From the NCBI GenBank assembly GCA_013176395.1, contig JABMLP010000020.1:1054001-1118000 (forward strand): a DNA stretch of 64,000 nt, in the 5' to 3' direction. A model generated the notes under the pieces. It saw nothing but the letters and a program-made list of their open reading frames with translations, ran no database searches and had not been told where the DNA came from. Both the position numbers and the translations under genes were made by a program. The stretch comes from Venturia oleaginea (Eukaryota; Ascomycota; Dothideomycetes; Venturiales; Venturiaceae). The number at the start of each line of letters is the position of its first letter. The stretch's first letter is position 1. Positions 10,838 through 22,929 of the stretch are shown here, one piece after another.

Positions 10838-12767
10838 AAGAATGAAGTTATGAATGTGGTTTATAAGGTAATGAAGAAGAGGATCAATGCATTATTAATG
10901 AGACTGCAAGCTTCCTATAAAATCACATATGTACAAGTGGATAAGGACGCCGAATTCCAGATACCCCTCACAACCCAAGCCACAACCCAGAACAGCAATG
11001 GGCGTCCAAATATCGCTTTCTTGGTAGACCGCACGACACCAGTATCGGCGCAATTGTTTGTTGTTGGGTCGCCCGTCATGTAATAAATAGTATGGATTCA
11101 AGGAAAAGATATTCACACAGAGCCTCCACAAACACGACCAACATAACCAAACAAAGAACAACTAAAGAACAAACGACCACCAAACCACCTATACGTGAGC
11201 ACCCTTCACAGACCATGCCGCAGCTCAGTTCAACAATGGGCGCCCAGATATCGCTTCGCAGATGGAGAGCACAGCACCTTGAAGCAGATGAGAGCATGCG
11301 TATGTTGAAAAGCGATGAAATGATCGGAGAAACGAAGGCCCTATATAGGCTTGATAACAGAGATGGATGACTGTTCACGACGCTCGATTGTGAATATCTA
11401 ACATGATGAGTCACAAACGAGATATTAGTGGCGTGATGACAGCAAGAGGTGACTGGAAGTAGATGAACTCGAATGGTGGTGACCCGGAAGAGGGCAAACC
11501 CAGAGAAAGTGACCCGCGAGTAGGCGGCCCGACAGGGTCACACTATTGAGTTAAAATATCGTGAGACATAGAAATGGAGCTAAGGTTATTCTACATGAAC
11601 GAGTTACACTCACCTTGAGAGTTGCTCACGGGACTGTAAAGTTCGGACAATAAGAGTACGAAGCCATGTCCACCGCTGCACAGTGGGTGAGCGTCTATTA
11701 GGCTCTCCGTAGACAGATTCGTGAGCATCGATATTGAACGAGTATCCTTCAAAGACCGAGCCGTAGAGCAGAACAGTAATGGACACACACATGAGGATCA
11801 CAGCGCTGACGGAGAAATACACGAGGGGCCGAGGTCAATAGAGTTGCTAGCTGAATGGAAGTACGCAGCAAGAAAGAGAATGGATAACAATTGGGATGTA
11901 GCTTCGCCGGGTTCGTCCTTGCATAATGGCCTGAACGGCTTGCATTGGATCAGAATAGACGGCCGCCAGCAATCTTGCCATCAAGTATCACCGAGCTCAC
12001 GAAGAGTTACAAAGATCAACGAGATATAGCGCAATTGGAGGTATTGCTCTTCGACCTGTCGACAGGAAAATTGACACATATTGAACAAGTGGCTCCATTG
12101 TCGTCGAACTGCCCCCACACTCAACTCCACTACCGGAGCAGGGAGGAGCGCGAAGACACAGGTCGGGGGATACCAGTATGATGGCTTGGGTTAACCCACG
12201 TGTGATAAGTCACGTATCAAGTAGCTTGAGACCAGGATGTCCAGCTAAGGTGAGAGTGTCAAGATGTGAAGTGCGAAGACAGCCCGAGTGATGGGCAGGA
12301 ATGAAGCTGGCCAATAGGTACGAATGAGCGCCACAAGAATTCAGATAGACGGGCAGGTAAAAGGGTGGGGAAATCTATTCGTTCGAATTAGCCAGTGTAC
12401 CAATGTCAAACTCATGTAAATCGAAGTGGTTTTGGGTGGGTAGGTCATGAAAAAATTAGAGTGTTGTTGTTGCTGTTTTTGATCCTCAATGAAGAACTCA
12501 GAGTTAAAAATTGTATAATCATCCCAGATGGTGATTGCAAATGCAGACTGGAAGAGGAAATGGGTACATACCTTTGGAGACACGATGGCCAAGCAAGTCG
12601 TCACCTACATGTCAACATGAGGTCACTAACATAGTGACAGATTGTAACGGCGTAAAAACGATTCATGATATTATCATAACCCGGAAAATTCGCCAGGGAT
12701 CGCGCAAGTGGCCTTTGAGCAATGAGGCCCAAATTCATGCAGTCGTGTCAGTCGTCTTGTAACGCGC
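10838..12767. other. Gene-less stretch with degenerate repeats
   Basis: About 1.9 kb with no gene I can support. Two similar segments lie near 10985-11013 and 11228-11256 (shared core AATGGGCG.CCA.ATATCGCTT), about 243 bp apart; minus-strand translations of both read SDIW-PI followed by cysteine-rich residues. A weaker third relative may lie near 11770. The right end is presumably the 3' UTR of the P0 gene. It may be decayed duplicated sequence. Confidence 0.4.
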
Positions 12768-13829
12768 TTAGTCGAAGAGTCCAAATCCCATGTCATCGTC
12801 TTCAGAGTCTTCGTCCTTAACGGACTCGGCCTTTTCGGCAGGCTTGTCACCGGCTGGGGCATCGGAGGTGGCAGCAGCAGCTGGTGAGGAGCCAGCGTAT
12901 TTGTCTGGGTTGGCAATGCGGTCCTTGAGCTCTTCGATGCCTTCCCACTCGTAGTCGGTACCGATGGCAATGGCCAAGATGTTCTTGTAGGAGTTCACAA
13001 CGGAGTGCATGACGGATGCAAGAGTTGGGAAGTTTACAGCGAGGGAGATGGTCGCGATGGTGGTGACAGCGGAGCTGAAAGCCTTGAGAAGCTGGGACTC
13101 CTCGATGTCAAGAACCGATGGCTCGAAGACCTGGCCATCATCGTAGATCTGGGAGATACCCATACCGAAGGTGAATGGAGAGATGTTCAACATGTTGAGG
13201 AGAGTAGCCTCGGAGGCTCCGACCTTGGTACCAGCCTCGACGAGCTTCAAGTCGGCAGTAATTTCGATGGTACCACGGGCAATCTTGGTTGGAACACCGA
13301 GAGCCTGGAAGAAAGAGGTCTTTCCGGGTTCCATACCAGTGTTACCAGCTGGGACGTAGACATCGAGAGGAGCGACGGCACCGGCACGAGCAGGAGCAGC
13401 GACACGGTTCTTGAGAATCTTCTCACGGGTCTCCTTGAGGTCGGCGTTGGTGAAGACGAAACCGACGTTGCCTAGCGATCGCGTTAGTATGCTGCGTCCC
13501 GAGTTTTCCATTGTAATGTCCATGCTCACCCTTGACGTGTGGGAGAATGCGCTCGATGTCGGCCAAGCTGCCTTCGGAAACGAAGCCCTTGATGGCTCGA
13601 CGGACCATGGTGTTCTTTCCCATCAAGACGACACCTTCGCCACGGAGAGACTGACGAATCTCATGCATCTGATGGGAAGAGACATTGTCGACGGTGACAA
13701 CGAAGATGGACTTGTACTCCTCGATAAGGCCCTTGAGCTTTTCAAAGTAGACGTTCCTGGAGAATGGAGTTAGTCCTGGTTTTGCGCCTGCGTAGTCTTC
13801 ATAGCATACTTGTTTGCGGATCTGACCAT
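12768..13829 (-). CDS. RPP0: 60S acidic ribosomal protein P0 (uL10)
   Basis: Three exons: 13829-13810, 13756-13530 and 13471-12768, giving 316 aa. The 20-nt first exon encodes MVRSANK and joins at phase 2 to NVYFEKLKG; the second join restores HVKGNVGF. P0 anchors the P1/P2 stalk on the large subunit and recruits translation factors. The rRNA-binding N-terminal domain contains [14 protein letters not shown]. The C-terminus is an alanine-rich hinge followed by the acidic tail ending [10 protein letters not shown], the hallmark shared with P1 and P2. Length matches the family. It is divergent from TRM82 with 273 bp between the starts. Confidence 0.97.
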
Positions 13830-14102
13830 TGTGAATGATATAGGATAGGCCCCGACGCTTGTATAAGTGACAAGTGGGATGTTTCAGCCTGTCCTGTTTT
13901 CTTGTGTGTTGATAGACGATCGAGTTCTGGTCGAAAGTTCGAATTTTGGAGCTACCAATTTTTTTAGCGCTCGAGTCCGCATAGGGTTAGACCGTGGATG
14001 AACTTAGCACGTGACTCAAAGATCGTCCCATATCATTCGACGCCCTTCGTTTTTAAAAATAAACAACAACATCCAGAATCTCTCGATCGATTATTCTTGA
14101 AG
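13830..14102. promoter_or_regulatory. Divergent promoter of RPP0 and TRM82 with a telomere-like motif
   Basis: The word TAGGGTTAG at 13982-13990 resembles a Tbf1-type site, about 155 bp upstream of the P0 start. Such telomere-repeat-like sites are known in ribosomal-protein promoters of several ascomycetes. The function here is inferred. Confidence 0.35.
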
Positions 14103-16133
14103 ATGCATCATCCGTACCAGCGTCTGACGATTTGTGCGCCGGGTATAGGAGCTCAATTTCTTCTCGCGGCAAGCGGACACAAATTCTTCTCGGTGGATTT
14201 ATCAGACGGGAGCGTGGTCACCAAATGGCCAAAAGAGGGACCAAATGAGTTGCCCCAAGAAAAGGTGAGATCCATTCATTATAATTAAAGAGCTTAGAAA
14301 GAGGAAGCAGAAGACATCCCATTGCTGTAGTCTTCCGACAATTTTTTGCTAGGCTATCTAAAGTCGTAAGGCTAATTTATAACCAGGAAGTTAAGGTAGA
14401 AGAAACAGATGGTCCTCCAAGCAAGAAGAGACGCATTTCGAGCGCGAAGCATGAGGATCTGCCCAACATCATCCATATGGTGGTTACTGCGAGCCAGAAT
14501 CATGTAGTAGTCGTTACCGCCGAGGACAAATGTCTTAGAGTCTTCGAGATCTCACCCGAAGGCAAACTTGAGCAGCTGAGTCAAAGGTAAGTACCTCGTG
14601 ATCACTTGAGGGAGACTTAAAATGCTTAAAAATCTAGGAACATGCCCAAGAAGCCATGTGCTATTGTGATTTCACCAGACGACAAATCGATATACTCAGC
14701 CGACAAGTTCGGAGACGTCTACTCACTGCCTCTCGTTCCAACCCCAGAAGACTACGAAGAATTCCAATCTCGCACCAAGAAAGCTGTAGAGCCGAAGATT
14801 GGACCGGCAGCACACGAAACAACAGTTCACACCAAAGCCAATCTTCGCTCGCTCGAATCCCAGCTCAAACAGGCACAGAAGGGCAAGCCACTTTCAAAGC
14901 CCAAAGAGCCTCTTGATTTTCCTCACGAATTGCTTCTGGGACATGTCTCATTGCTGACAGATCTTCTCGTGACGACCATCAAGCCAGAGGAGAGTATCGA
15001 GAAGCCTCGCACGTATCTGATCACGTCAGATCGTGACGAACACATACGAATCTCCCGCGGACCACCACAATCCTACGTCATCGAAGGTTTCTGTCTCGGC
15101 CATCACGAATTCATCAACAAACTCTGCCTCGCAGAACCCGGTCTATTAGTCTCAGGAGGTGGCGGCGACGAGCTCTTAATCTGGGACTGGCTTGCGCAAA
15201 AGCTTGTGAATAGAGTGAACATAAGCAAAGCATTTCAAATAATGAAACACAATTTCATTCGCGAAAAAGTGGTCGAAGAAGACGTCGAAATGGACGGATC
15301 GGACACCCGCCATATTCCCGGCGAGCAAAAGATTGAGGAAGAAGTAGAAGCCATGGAAAAAGCAACCAAAACAGATGAAAAATTGGTTGAAGCCGAAGAA
15401 AAAAGTGCCCACCCAACAGCGGGTCCACCTACAGATTCAAAAATAGGCAAGATAGCGGTGTCAAATATGTGGCGCTTCGTGTCGCCCTCAATGGGAAAGG
15501 TAAAACTCACCCACCCACACCGTCAAACCATCCACCATATTTCTAGAGACTGTTCAGACTAATACTCTACCACAGTGTCACATCTTAGTAGCAATTGAAG
15601 GCCTTCCAGCCCTATTCCACTTCCCCATCCCCTCCCTCCGCACTGAAAAAGGCGGCGAGGATATAGGATACATCCCCCTCCCCTCCAACATCCTCGACAT
15701 AACCCAACTCCGAAATACAAACACGCTCATTATAAGTGTCGACAATATCCATGAAGCAGGTACTACCACTGTTGTTGATAGTTCCGAGGTAGGTCATTGC
15801 AACTCCCATCCATCATCCACTCGTCTCCCCGATTCTCCTTGCAAATGACTTCCCGCCCGAATTGTTGCAAGTTCGAGGCTGATTATCATCCAGGAATTCA
15901 AAACCCGTCTCCTAGCCTTCGAGTTAGTAGGTGAAGATCTCGATGGCGGCGCAGTCTGGAAACCGCAAAAAGACGTTGATTCCATCCTCGTCGATCTGAA
16001 TGAACAAAGCACAGTAGAATGGCACGAAAAGGCCCTTCAGACCCTCCTTTACAGCGTCGAGAATTTACGAAAGAGGGGCGCGGAAGAACATGATGGCGCG
16101 CCGGAGCAGAGTATGGCAGTGACAGGAACATAG
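14103..16133 (+). CDS. TRM82: tRNA (guanine-N7)-methyltransferase non-catalytic subunit Trm82 (WD repeat)
   Basis: Five exons: 14103-14264, 14387-14586, 14638-15499, 15576-15788 and 15894-16133, giving 558 aa. Trm82 is the beta-propeller partner of the catalytic subunit Trm8; the complex makes m7G46 in tRNA. WD-type strands are visible in ISPDDKSIYSADKFGDVYSL, in LITSDRDEHIRISR and in GLLVSGGGGDELLIWDW. The charged segment near residues 350-420 (glutamate and lysine rich) is a common insert in fungal Trm82. ATG 14103 is chosen because it opens directly into the first propeller strand; the frame further upstream has no homology-like content. All four introns have clear GT and AG ends and each keeps the frame. 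Tail-to-tail with RIM15. Confidence 0.88.
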
Positions 16134-17044
16134 ACTTGATTGAGATAGTTTAGTCACTTTACGAGGCCAAGGTTAATAGCGGCTGAAAGGACTCAGTTCA
16201 CATGTAATGAGCAAACAGCCAATGTCAAAGCACAATAACCAAGTCGAGATTGTTCTCGGAATAGTAGGAGGTAGCGCAAAGGAAACAAAGAGACAAGGGT
16301 AAGAAAGAAGGCTTCTTTCGTACAAACAATCCCCAACGAAGATCCATCGCGCCCGATAGTCCAGGGAAGAAATCCCGACTTTTGAAACGCATTCCAGCAG
16401 CAGGTCCCGTATCATATCATTTTGTGTGACCACTTTCGACTTTTGATGCGGACAGACAGATGCTCTCCCTCAATCAACACCGGCAGGATTCAAGCACAGT
16501 AAAGTGGGACCCTTGACAAGTATGACCGCCAACCACCAAACCATCCCAATCAAGCATCCAGCAACATCGATGCATCCAGTGCAAAGGCATCAACCAACCC
16601 ATCCATCCATCCGCATGAGAAAACTCATCCCAACCTCCACAAAAGAGAAGGAAAAAAAGCAGCAAAGGAGAGAAACTTGTGAAGTAGCCTGCAAAACGCG
16701 TGTGGTGTTTTAATCTCAGATTTGCAACTGCAATTGCAAGCAAGCATTCAATCAATCAAACTAGCTCCAGCGTCTTTGAGCTGCAAATACGCACATTCGC
16801 AAATATCGAGTGACAAAAGATCCCCACCAACGCCTCGCTGAAATATACTCATGACATATTGAGAAATGGAAAAAAAGGAAAGAAAGGTCCAGATTTGGTT
16901 CCTGCCCCCAAGCGTAAAAAAGAAAAAGAAAGAAACGCGCACTGCTTTGAGTTGGGCAAATATATTGTTGCATTTGAAGACGAATAAAGAAAAATTGGTG
17001 TAAAGTGTGTGTAAAGAGTCTAGCTAGCTCTCTTTGGTGTATCA
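16134..17044. other. Convergent intergenic region
   Basis: About 910 bp between the stops of TRM82 and RIM15. Purine- and A-rich tracts occur near 16620-16670 and 16865-16935. Probably the 3' UTRs; no gene seen. Confidence 0.5.
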
Positions 17045-20000
17045 TCACTTCTTTGATGGTGATGGTGAACCGTCCGCAGGTGTTGCTCCCTGGTGTCCAG
17101 AGAAGGACGGTCGCGGTGTTGGATCGGAATCCAGCTCGTCCAATGGATTCGAGACAGCAGCCTTTGGAGTAGCGGCATCCATGTCGATGTCTTCGATCGC
17201 TGCACCAGGGAGACGCGGAAACATCTCAGGCGGCGTTAAAGAAACCTTCCCAACCGTCTCGGGTGATGTATCATGAGATCCCGGTCCTTCTTCAGATATT
17301 GCGGGTGGTGGAGAGCTGGGCAGAATATCCGTCGGGTGATGAGAAATATCATCCACAGATACAACGCTGCCACGACTGTTGGTGCGCATCATTTCTGTCC
17401 CAAGCTTCGAAGACCCTCGTGCCCTTCCAGGAGCTCTGGGACTCTTACCGCGGACTTGGACGTGACCAAGCTCTTCGTCCTCGTCGTCACCCGAGTCAGC
17501 AGAGCCCTTCTGCTGCTTTTCCATGGACTTCTTTTTGTCATTCATGCGCTCTGCAGAGAGCCTTTTGCGAGGTATCGGATGTTCCAAGCTGCCAGGAGCT
17601 GAATTTTGGTGTGTCAATTTTGGCAGCATGATTTTGGTATCAGACCCGTACAAAGGTTCATCTCGGATACCCAATCCAGCGAAGTGTGACGTCAGGTCAT
17701 GATCAGGCCAACTTTCCATCGAAGGGTGCTTTATAGCGACTGGAAAGTTTTCCGGCCGCTCGCTGCCCCCGAACAAGCTGGAACTAATGGAATCGCCTCG
17801 ACTGGATGTGCGGAAAGAATAGCCTGCGGATGGAATACTGCCAGAATTCGAAGTAGTTGGACTGTCCTCGTTTTTCTCCAATTGATGATGCAGGCCTGAC
17901 AGTGGAAGTGTCGGGTATGGCTCTTGAGGATGAGGCCAATTAGCTGGCGGTGGTTTCCATTGGCACAGTCGACCAAGGACATCTGTCAACTTGCTCGTAG
18001 TTGGAGGTTTGTCGATCAGGCCGTCGAAGTGGTGACTCGGAGGAAGTTCCTTGAGATAGCCTGTCACACAGACAATCGGCGTGCTTGAGTTGACGTTCTT
18101 GGTATCTCGAAGCATACGGGCTACATCCGCACCATTGAGATTAGGAAGCTTGTACTCCATCAAAATGATATCGAATTTGACCTCTCCCATGGCGTACTTC
18201 AAAGCTGACGGGCCATCCTGCGCCGTCACTGTGCAGCAGCGCAATTTTTCTAGCAATTTTTCCATGACAAGTCTGGAAACAGGGTGGTCTTCACAAACGA
18301 GTACATCCAATGGTCTGAAAACAGGTACATCAGCACCAAGTAAGCCGAGATGTTGCGACATTCGTCGAGAACTCTGTCGTCGTCTCTGCACCTTTAGGAA
18401 AGCTTTGACGCGTGTGTCTTCGTTGTCAGATGAGGACGGAGAGATGTCTAAGGCTTGACTTCTTCGATTGTGATGACCCGGAATACTAAGCTCTTTGATT
18501 ACGTCTTCACTTTCTTGTGAGCTGACTGTCCGCGAACGGGCCCTAGGAGAAGTGAGGCTGGTGCTGCTGCCTTGCTTGCTCACCGAAGTGCTTCTCTCAT
18601 GAGTGAAGCCGGTCGCGGAAGGCGATTTGGCGAGCTTAATGGGCGAGGATGCCGTTGAGGTGGCTTTTAGATTTGCCATCATTCTAGGTCCATCAAAGAA
18701 ACTTCCTGGCTGGAGAGACCCACTACTTTGGTGCGATAGACTTGAAGCACCGCTAGATGCTTTGCGACGTTCGTGGTTGTGTCCAGCACTAAATTGTACG
18801 AGGAGAGGCGACGATGGTTGGGAGACTCTGCTCGGCGAGGCACTGGGCTGGGTGAATTGCAGAGGCGAAGATGGTCGATTGGTGTTCTTTGCAGATGACA
18901 TAGTCCTTTTCAGCGGCATAGGAATGATGGGACTGGAATCCAAAGAAGGAGATGGTGACATGGCGGCTGGGGAGGCGGTGATAGCTGCTGACTTGCTCTG
19001 AGCATGCATAGCTTCGGCTCGAAGCTTTTGTATGACATCTTTGTTGGCCTTTTCAAGAACGGGTAAATTCTTGAAACTAAAATTGCCAAAGTCGTCCGTA
19101 GCTACTGGCTCGCTCAGCCTCCTGCTGCGGCCATCGCGAACGTGCGGTGGAATGTGAAGGGGCATCAGCCCTCTCTTCATGTTGTTGACCTGACTGCGTA
19201 CGCGAGATAGTGCATCGTGTGGTCGCTCGGGATAGTCTGCACCAGGAGTACCGGCGGGCGATGCGGTTTGGTCATCGAACTCGTTAGAGAAGTTCTGCAT
19301 GGTTGCGCCTCGGGCATCAAAGTATTCCGTGTCCTCGATATCTCCGAGCTCGGGTATGAATGAGGCCTCTGTCTCGCGCAGGCTGTTCCAATTAACGCCA
19401 GAGAACCAAGGATGGTTACGAATCTCCGCGCCGCCGCTCTCAAATTTCTCTTCAATGTTAGCACCAAGGCGCTGCGCAGGATCCAAACACATCAGTTTGT
19501 TCATGAGATCTCTTGCTTCAGCAGAGGCATCGTAATCTTCTTCATCTGGCCAGTGAATTCGTCGCGCAAGGATGTTTTGAAAAACCTCTTCAGGCGACTC
19601 CCCGTGGAAGGGTGGATATCCGTAGATGAATTCGAAAAGAATGCAGCCCAAAGACCACCAATCGCTCATTTCATCCTGACCTACACCATTGATCGTTTCG
19701 GGCGCAAGATAATCGGGAGTGCCGACAAACTTTCGACTTGTATCTTCAGGGTCGAACAGAGCCATAGCTGGCGGTAGCATACTCGCAGGTGGAGTGCTGC
19801 TTTGCCCAATGCTTGGGACTGGCTGAAGGGCATAGGGGTCAGGTGAGTGTGATTCACCACTGCCAGTCTCTTCCTCGATTGGTGACTGTGTTGCAGGGTG
19901 GTTCAAGTTTGATGGACTGTCATCAGCCAGAGAAAATTTGCGCAGCATGGCATGTAAGACCTCGCTGTTCTCACTATCTGTTTTCGATCCCGATACTCGT

Positions 20001-22929
20001 CCTGATGATTCGCGAGAAAGACTGAAGTAAGATGGTTGACCCATATCGTTGGTCACAGCTGGCGTCATACTGGGTGTTTGGGAAGGCGAATAACTGCCAT
20101 GCATGTCGAAAGAGGCAGAGCGTGAAGAGGCGACAGATATCGCACGATGAAAAGGACCTTGTTTGAGAAGATCAGGAGCTGGCGCCTCATCACTCTTTCG
20201 GCTGAGTGCTCTCTTTTGTCGACCTACCAGACCCATACGAGACAGGCCAAAATCAGTCAATTTGAGATGACCCTTCTGATCAATGAGCAAGTTGTCGGGC
20301 TTGAGATCGCGATGCACGATACCACGACTGTGCAGATGCTCTACTCCAAGAACCACCTCCGCCATATACTTTTGTGCCCAATCCTCTGAAAGTCCGCCAA
20401 GAGTTTTGATCAATGCAGCACAATCTCCTCCGTTCAAATATTCCATGACAAGGTAAAGGTAATCCTTGCTCGAAAAGGTCCAGTAGAGCTTTGCCACAAA
20501 CTCACTTTCGCCTTGCCACATCATGATTGCTCGTTCAGCCTTCACATTGGTGACTTGGTTCTTGGCCACCATGTCCGCCTTCTTCAAGACCTTGATAGCA
20601 AAATAGTCACCAGTAGATTTCTTCTTGGACAAGTAAACACTGCCAAAGGCGCCTTTACTGATAGGCTTGATGATTTCGAAGTCCTTGATGGAGGGTGGAA
20701 CAGCCCTTGCTTGTGGTATTGTGCTAGCGTTACTGGTAGGGGCCAATCGAGGAGACAATTGCGGTCTGTTGATTTCCGAGGACGCTGCTGAAGATTGTCG
20801 ACGATGATGTGCAGATTGAAGGTGAATTGGCAAGATAGACGGAGATGAGAAATCGCTAGTGGAAAGCACAGGTGAGGTGACGGGCGAATGAGAACTTTCT
20901 TGGCCACTGGGGATTCTTTGCTTGACTGTACGCAAAGGGGAAGACGGGACAGGAGGTACTTGTCGCGCTGGTGACTGTCCTCGACTTGACATAACGCTGG
21001 GCAAGATCAAGCTGCGGCGCTTACGCTCACGTGAACTGTGGACGCGCGCAAGACTGAAGTCTGAGCTCGGAGAGTCTGATCGCCTGGGGATTGACACCGC
21101 CGATGATACCATGCTGCTATCACTATCGGCACCTGTGTCGCTTTCGAAGTATACTGAGCCACGCTTGCTTGGCGGAGGTAAGGTGCCTGCATGCGAGCGA
21201 GGAGTCTGAGATCCTCGTGGGCTGTTGGATCGAGTGGAGGCTGCAGTGGACGAAGCCCTGCGATCGATTCGACCCAGAGAGAGCTCTGCCGTACGCAATG
21301 CAAGCGACATAGCTGAGTGGTTATCGAACGAGCCTGGGAAAACACCTTCTTCCGAAGGTCGTTCATCATGCGACTGCTCCAGCTGAGACTCATGGAAGCT
21401 CTCTTGGAGCTCAGTGTCTTCCAGCTCTCTCTCATTTTCCGTATCACTGGAATCTGACTCCCCTGCTGCAATGCGTGCGGCTTTGGCAAGTGCAGCCTCG
21501 ATGCACTCCTGTACCAAACAATCGAACTCAACACGAATACGTTCCGAGTACTCGAGAATGCGGCGATGACGGAAGATGGCGTCCACCTTAGCTTTCGCCA
21601 ATTTGGAAGTGTCCTCGGACAGCAGGGACAAGCCATGCTCTTGCTCCATGGTACTCGTTCCGGGAGACTGCCATCCCATAACTTGTGACGTTCTATTCTC
21701 TGACTGTGGAGATTGAGTTCTAAACTCGCCATCTTGTTGATTTCGGACAGCGGGAGTGTTGATTTCAAGGGCTGTATCACAAAGATCTAGAACAAGCTCA
21801 ACCATACGTGCGACGGGACGACGAACAGCGAATGAACGTGCTCTGTTGTGACCGAAAGACTGAGTGGAACGATCACGACTTCGAGAAGGTGATGCAGGCG
21901 ATGCTCGACCAGATGAAGGTCCGGACGGTGGATTCGAAGAGGGACCAATTGGAAAGCCTTTGTACTCAGGAAGAGGCAGAAGTGTCGTGCTAGTCTCACC
22001 AGAAGTGGCCCGTGATTGACGTGATTGGGCATCAAGGCTGTCCAGGACCTTCACGATGGCACTTCGATGGTCGGAGAGGGCTTCATGAGCCAACTGGACA
22101 TCCATCTCAGCTTGATGTTCCTGCAGACACAAGTCCGTGTGCTTCTCAAACCACCAGGGCGTGATTTGACGTTCACATATGCGGCACAAGACTGGTAGAG
22201 GTGGTGGGTGATTAGCAGGATCATGGACTCCTGCTTCAGCGAGTTCAGTAAGGTATCGAGCAAGCATTTCAGCACCAACTCCAAGAGATTCGACCAGTAC
22301 AGGCGGAAGGTCAATTGTCACCTCGCGAACGATGTAGGGCCGGATCATCCACATGGTCTGTCGGTTGTTACTAATGTGATAACATAGAAGCATCCCATTA
22401 TGTCACTTACATGGCTCGCCTCACCAGAGGTACGATCATAGATCATGATGCCTTGCGCCTCGAGATTGATTGTCGGTTCTTGTTCTTGTTCGTCCTCGGC
22501 TTCTGCCTGTTCGTGGCCTGCGGACTCCTTGCGAGAGCTCTTGCGCCGTAGAGCGGAGAGATGACCAAGCGGGATAGTGAAGCGAATGATCTGACTTTTC
22601 GAGTCGTCCTTCTGCAACGAAACAACACCTTCCTGAAAGACATTCTTGTTCTCAACCAAGAGACCCACAACGGGCTTTCCTTGAACCGATTCCGGAGTTG
22701 TTCCAACAAGGTCTTGCCACGACGGACTGACGAAGCGGACGAGTCCATCCAATCCCAGATCCAATATCACATTGTGACTGTGCTCAGCCGCCTCTTTAAG
22801 CTCTTCTCTTTCTACTCGGAAATCCTCACTAATGCTCCTTTCCATGCGACCCTTGTGGATTCCGTCGCCAGCTACAGATTGTCTGAGCGCCGTAATTGCT
22901 GGCGGGACCAACGTACGAGACTCTGCCAT
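17045..22929 (-). CDS. RIM15: Rim15-like serine/threonine protein kinase with PAS, zinc finger and receiver domains
   Basis: Two exons, 22929-22411 and 22357-17045, with a 53-nt intron (GTAAGT...GACAG), give 1,943 aa. Rim15 kinases integrate nutrient signals (TOR, PKA) and promote quiescence and stress gene expression. A PAS-like domain lies at about residues 48-100 and a C-x2-C...H...C zinc finger near 231-250. The AGC-type kinase domain starts near residue 730 (glycine loop GAFGSV, catalytic HRDLKPDN, then DFG) and has a roughly 200-residue insert before the activation segment GTPDYLAPE, as in Rim15 and Cek1. An AGC tail follows. A response-regulator receiver domain starts near 1522 (VCEDHP). 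Its phosphoacceptor position reads LMEYKLP, so Glu replaces Asp. Long serine-rich linkers fill the rest. The protein looks intact. Confidence 0.93.
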
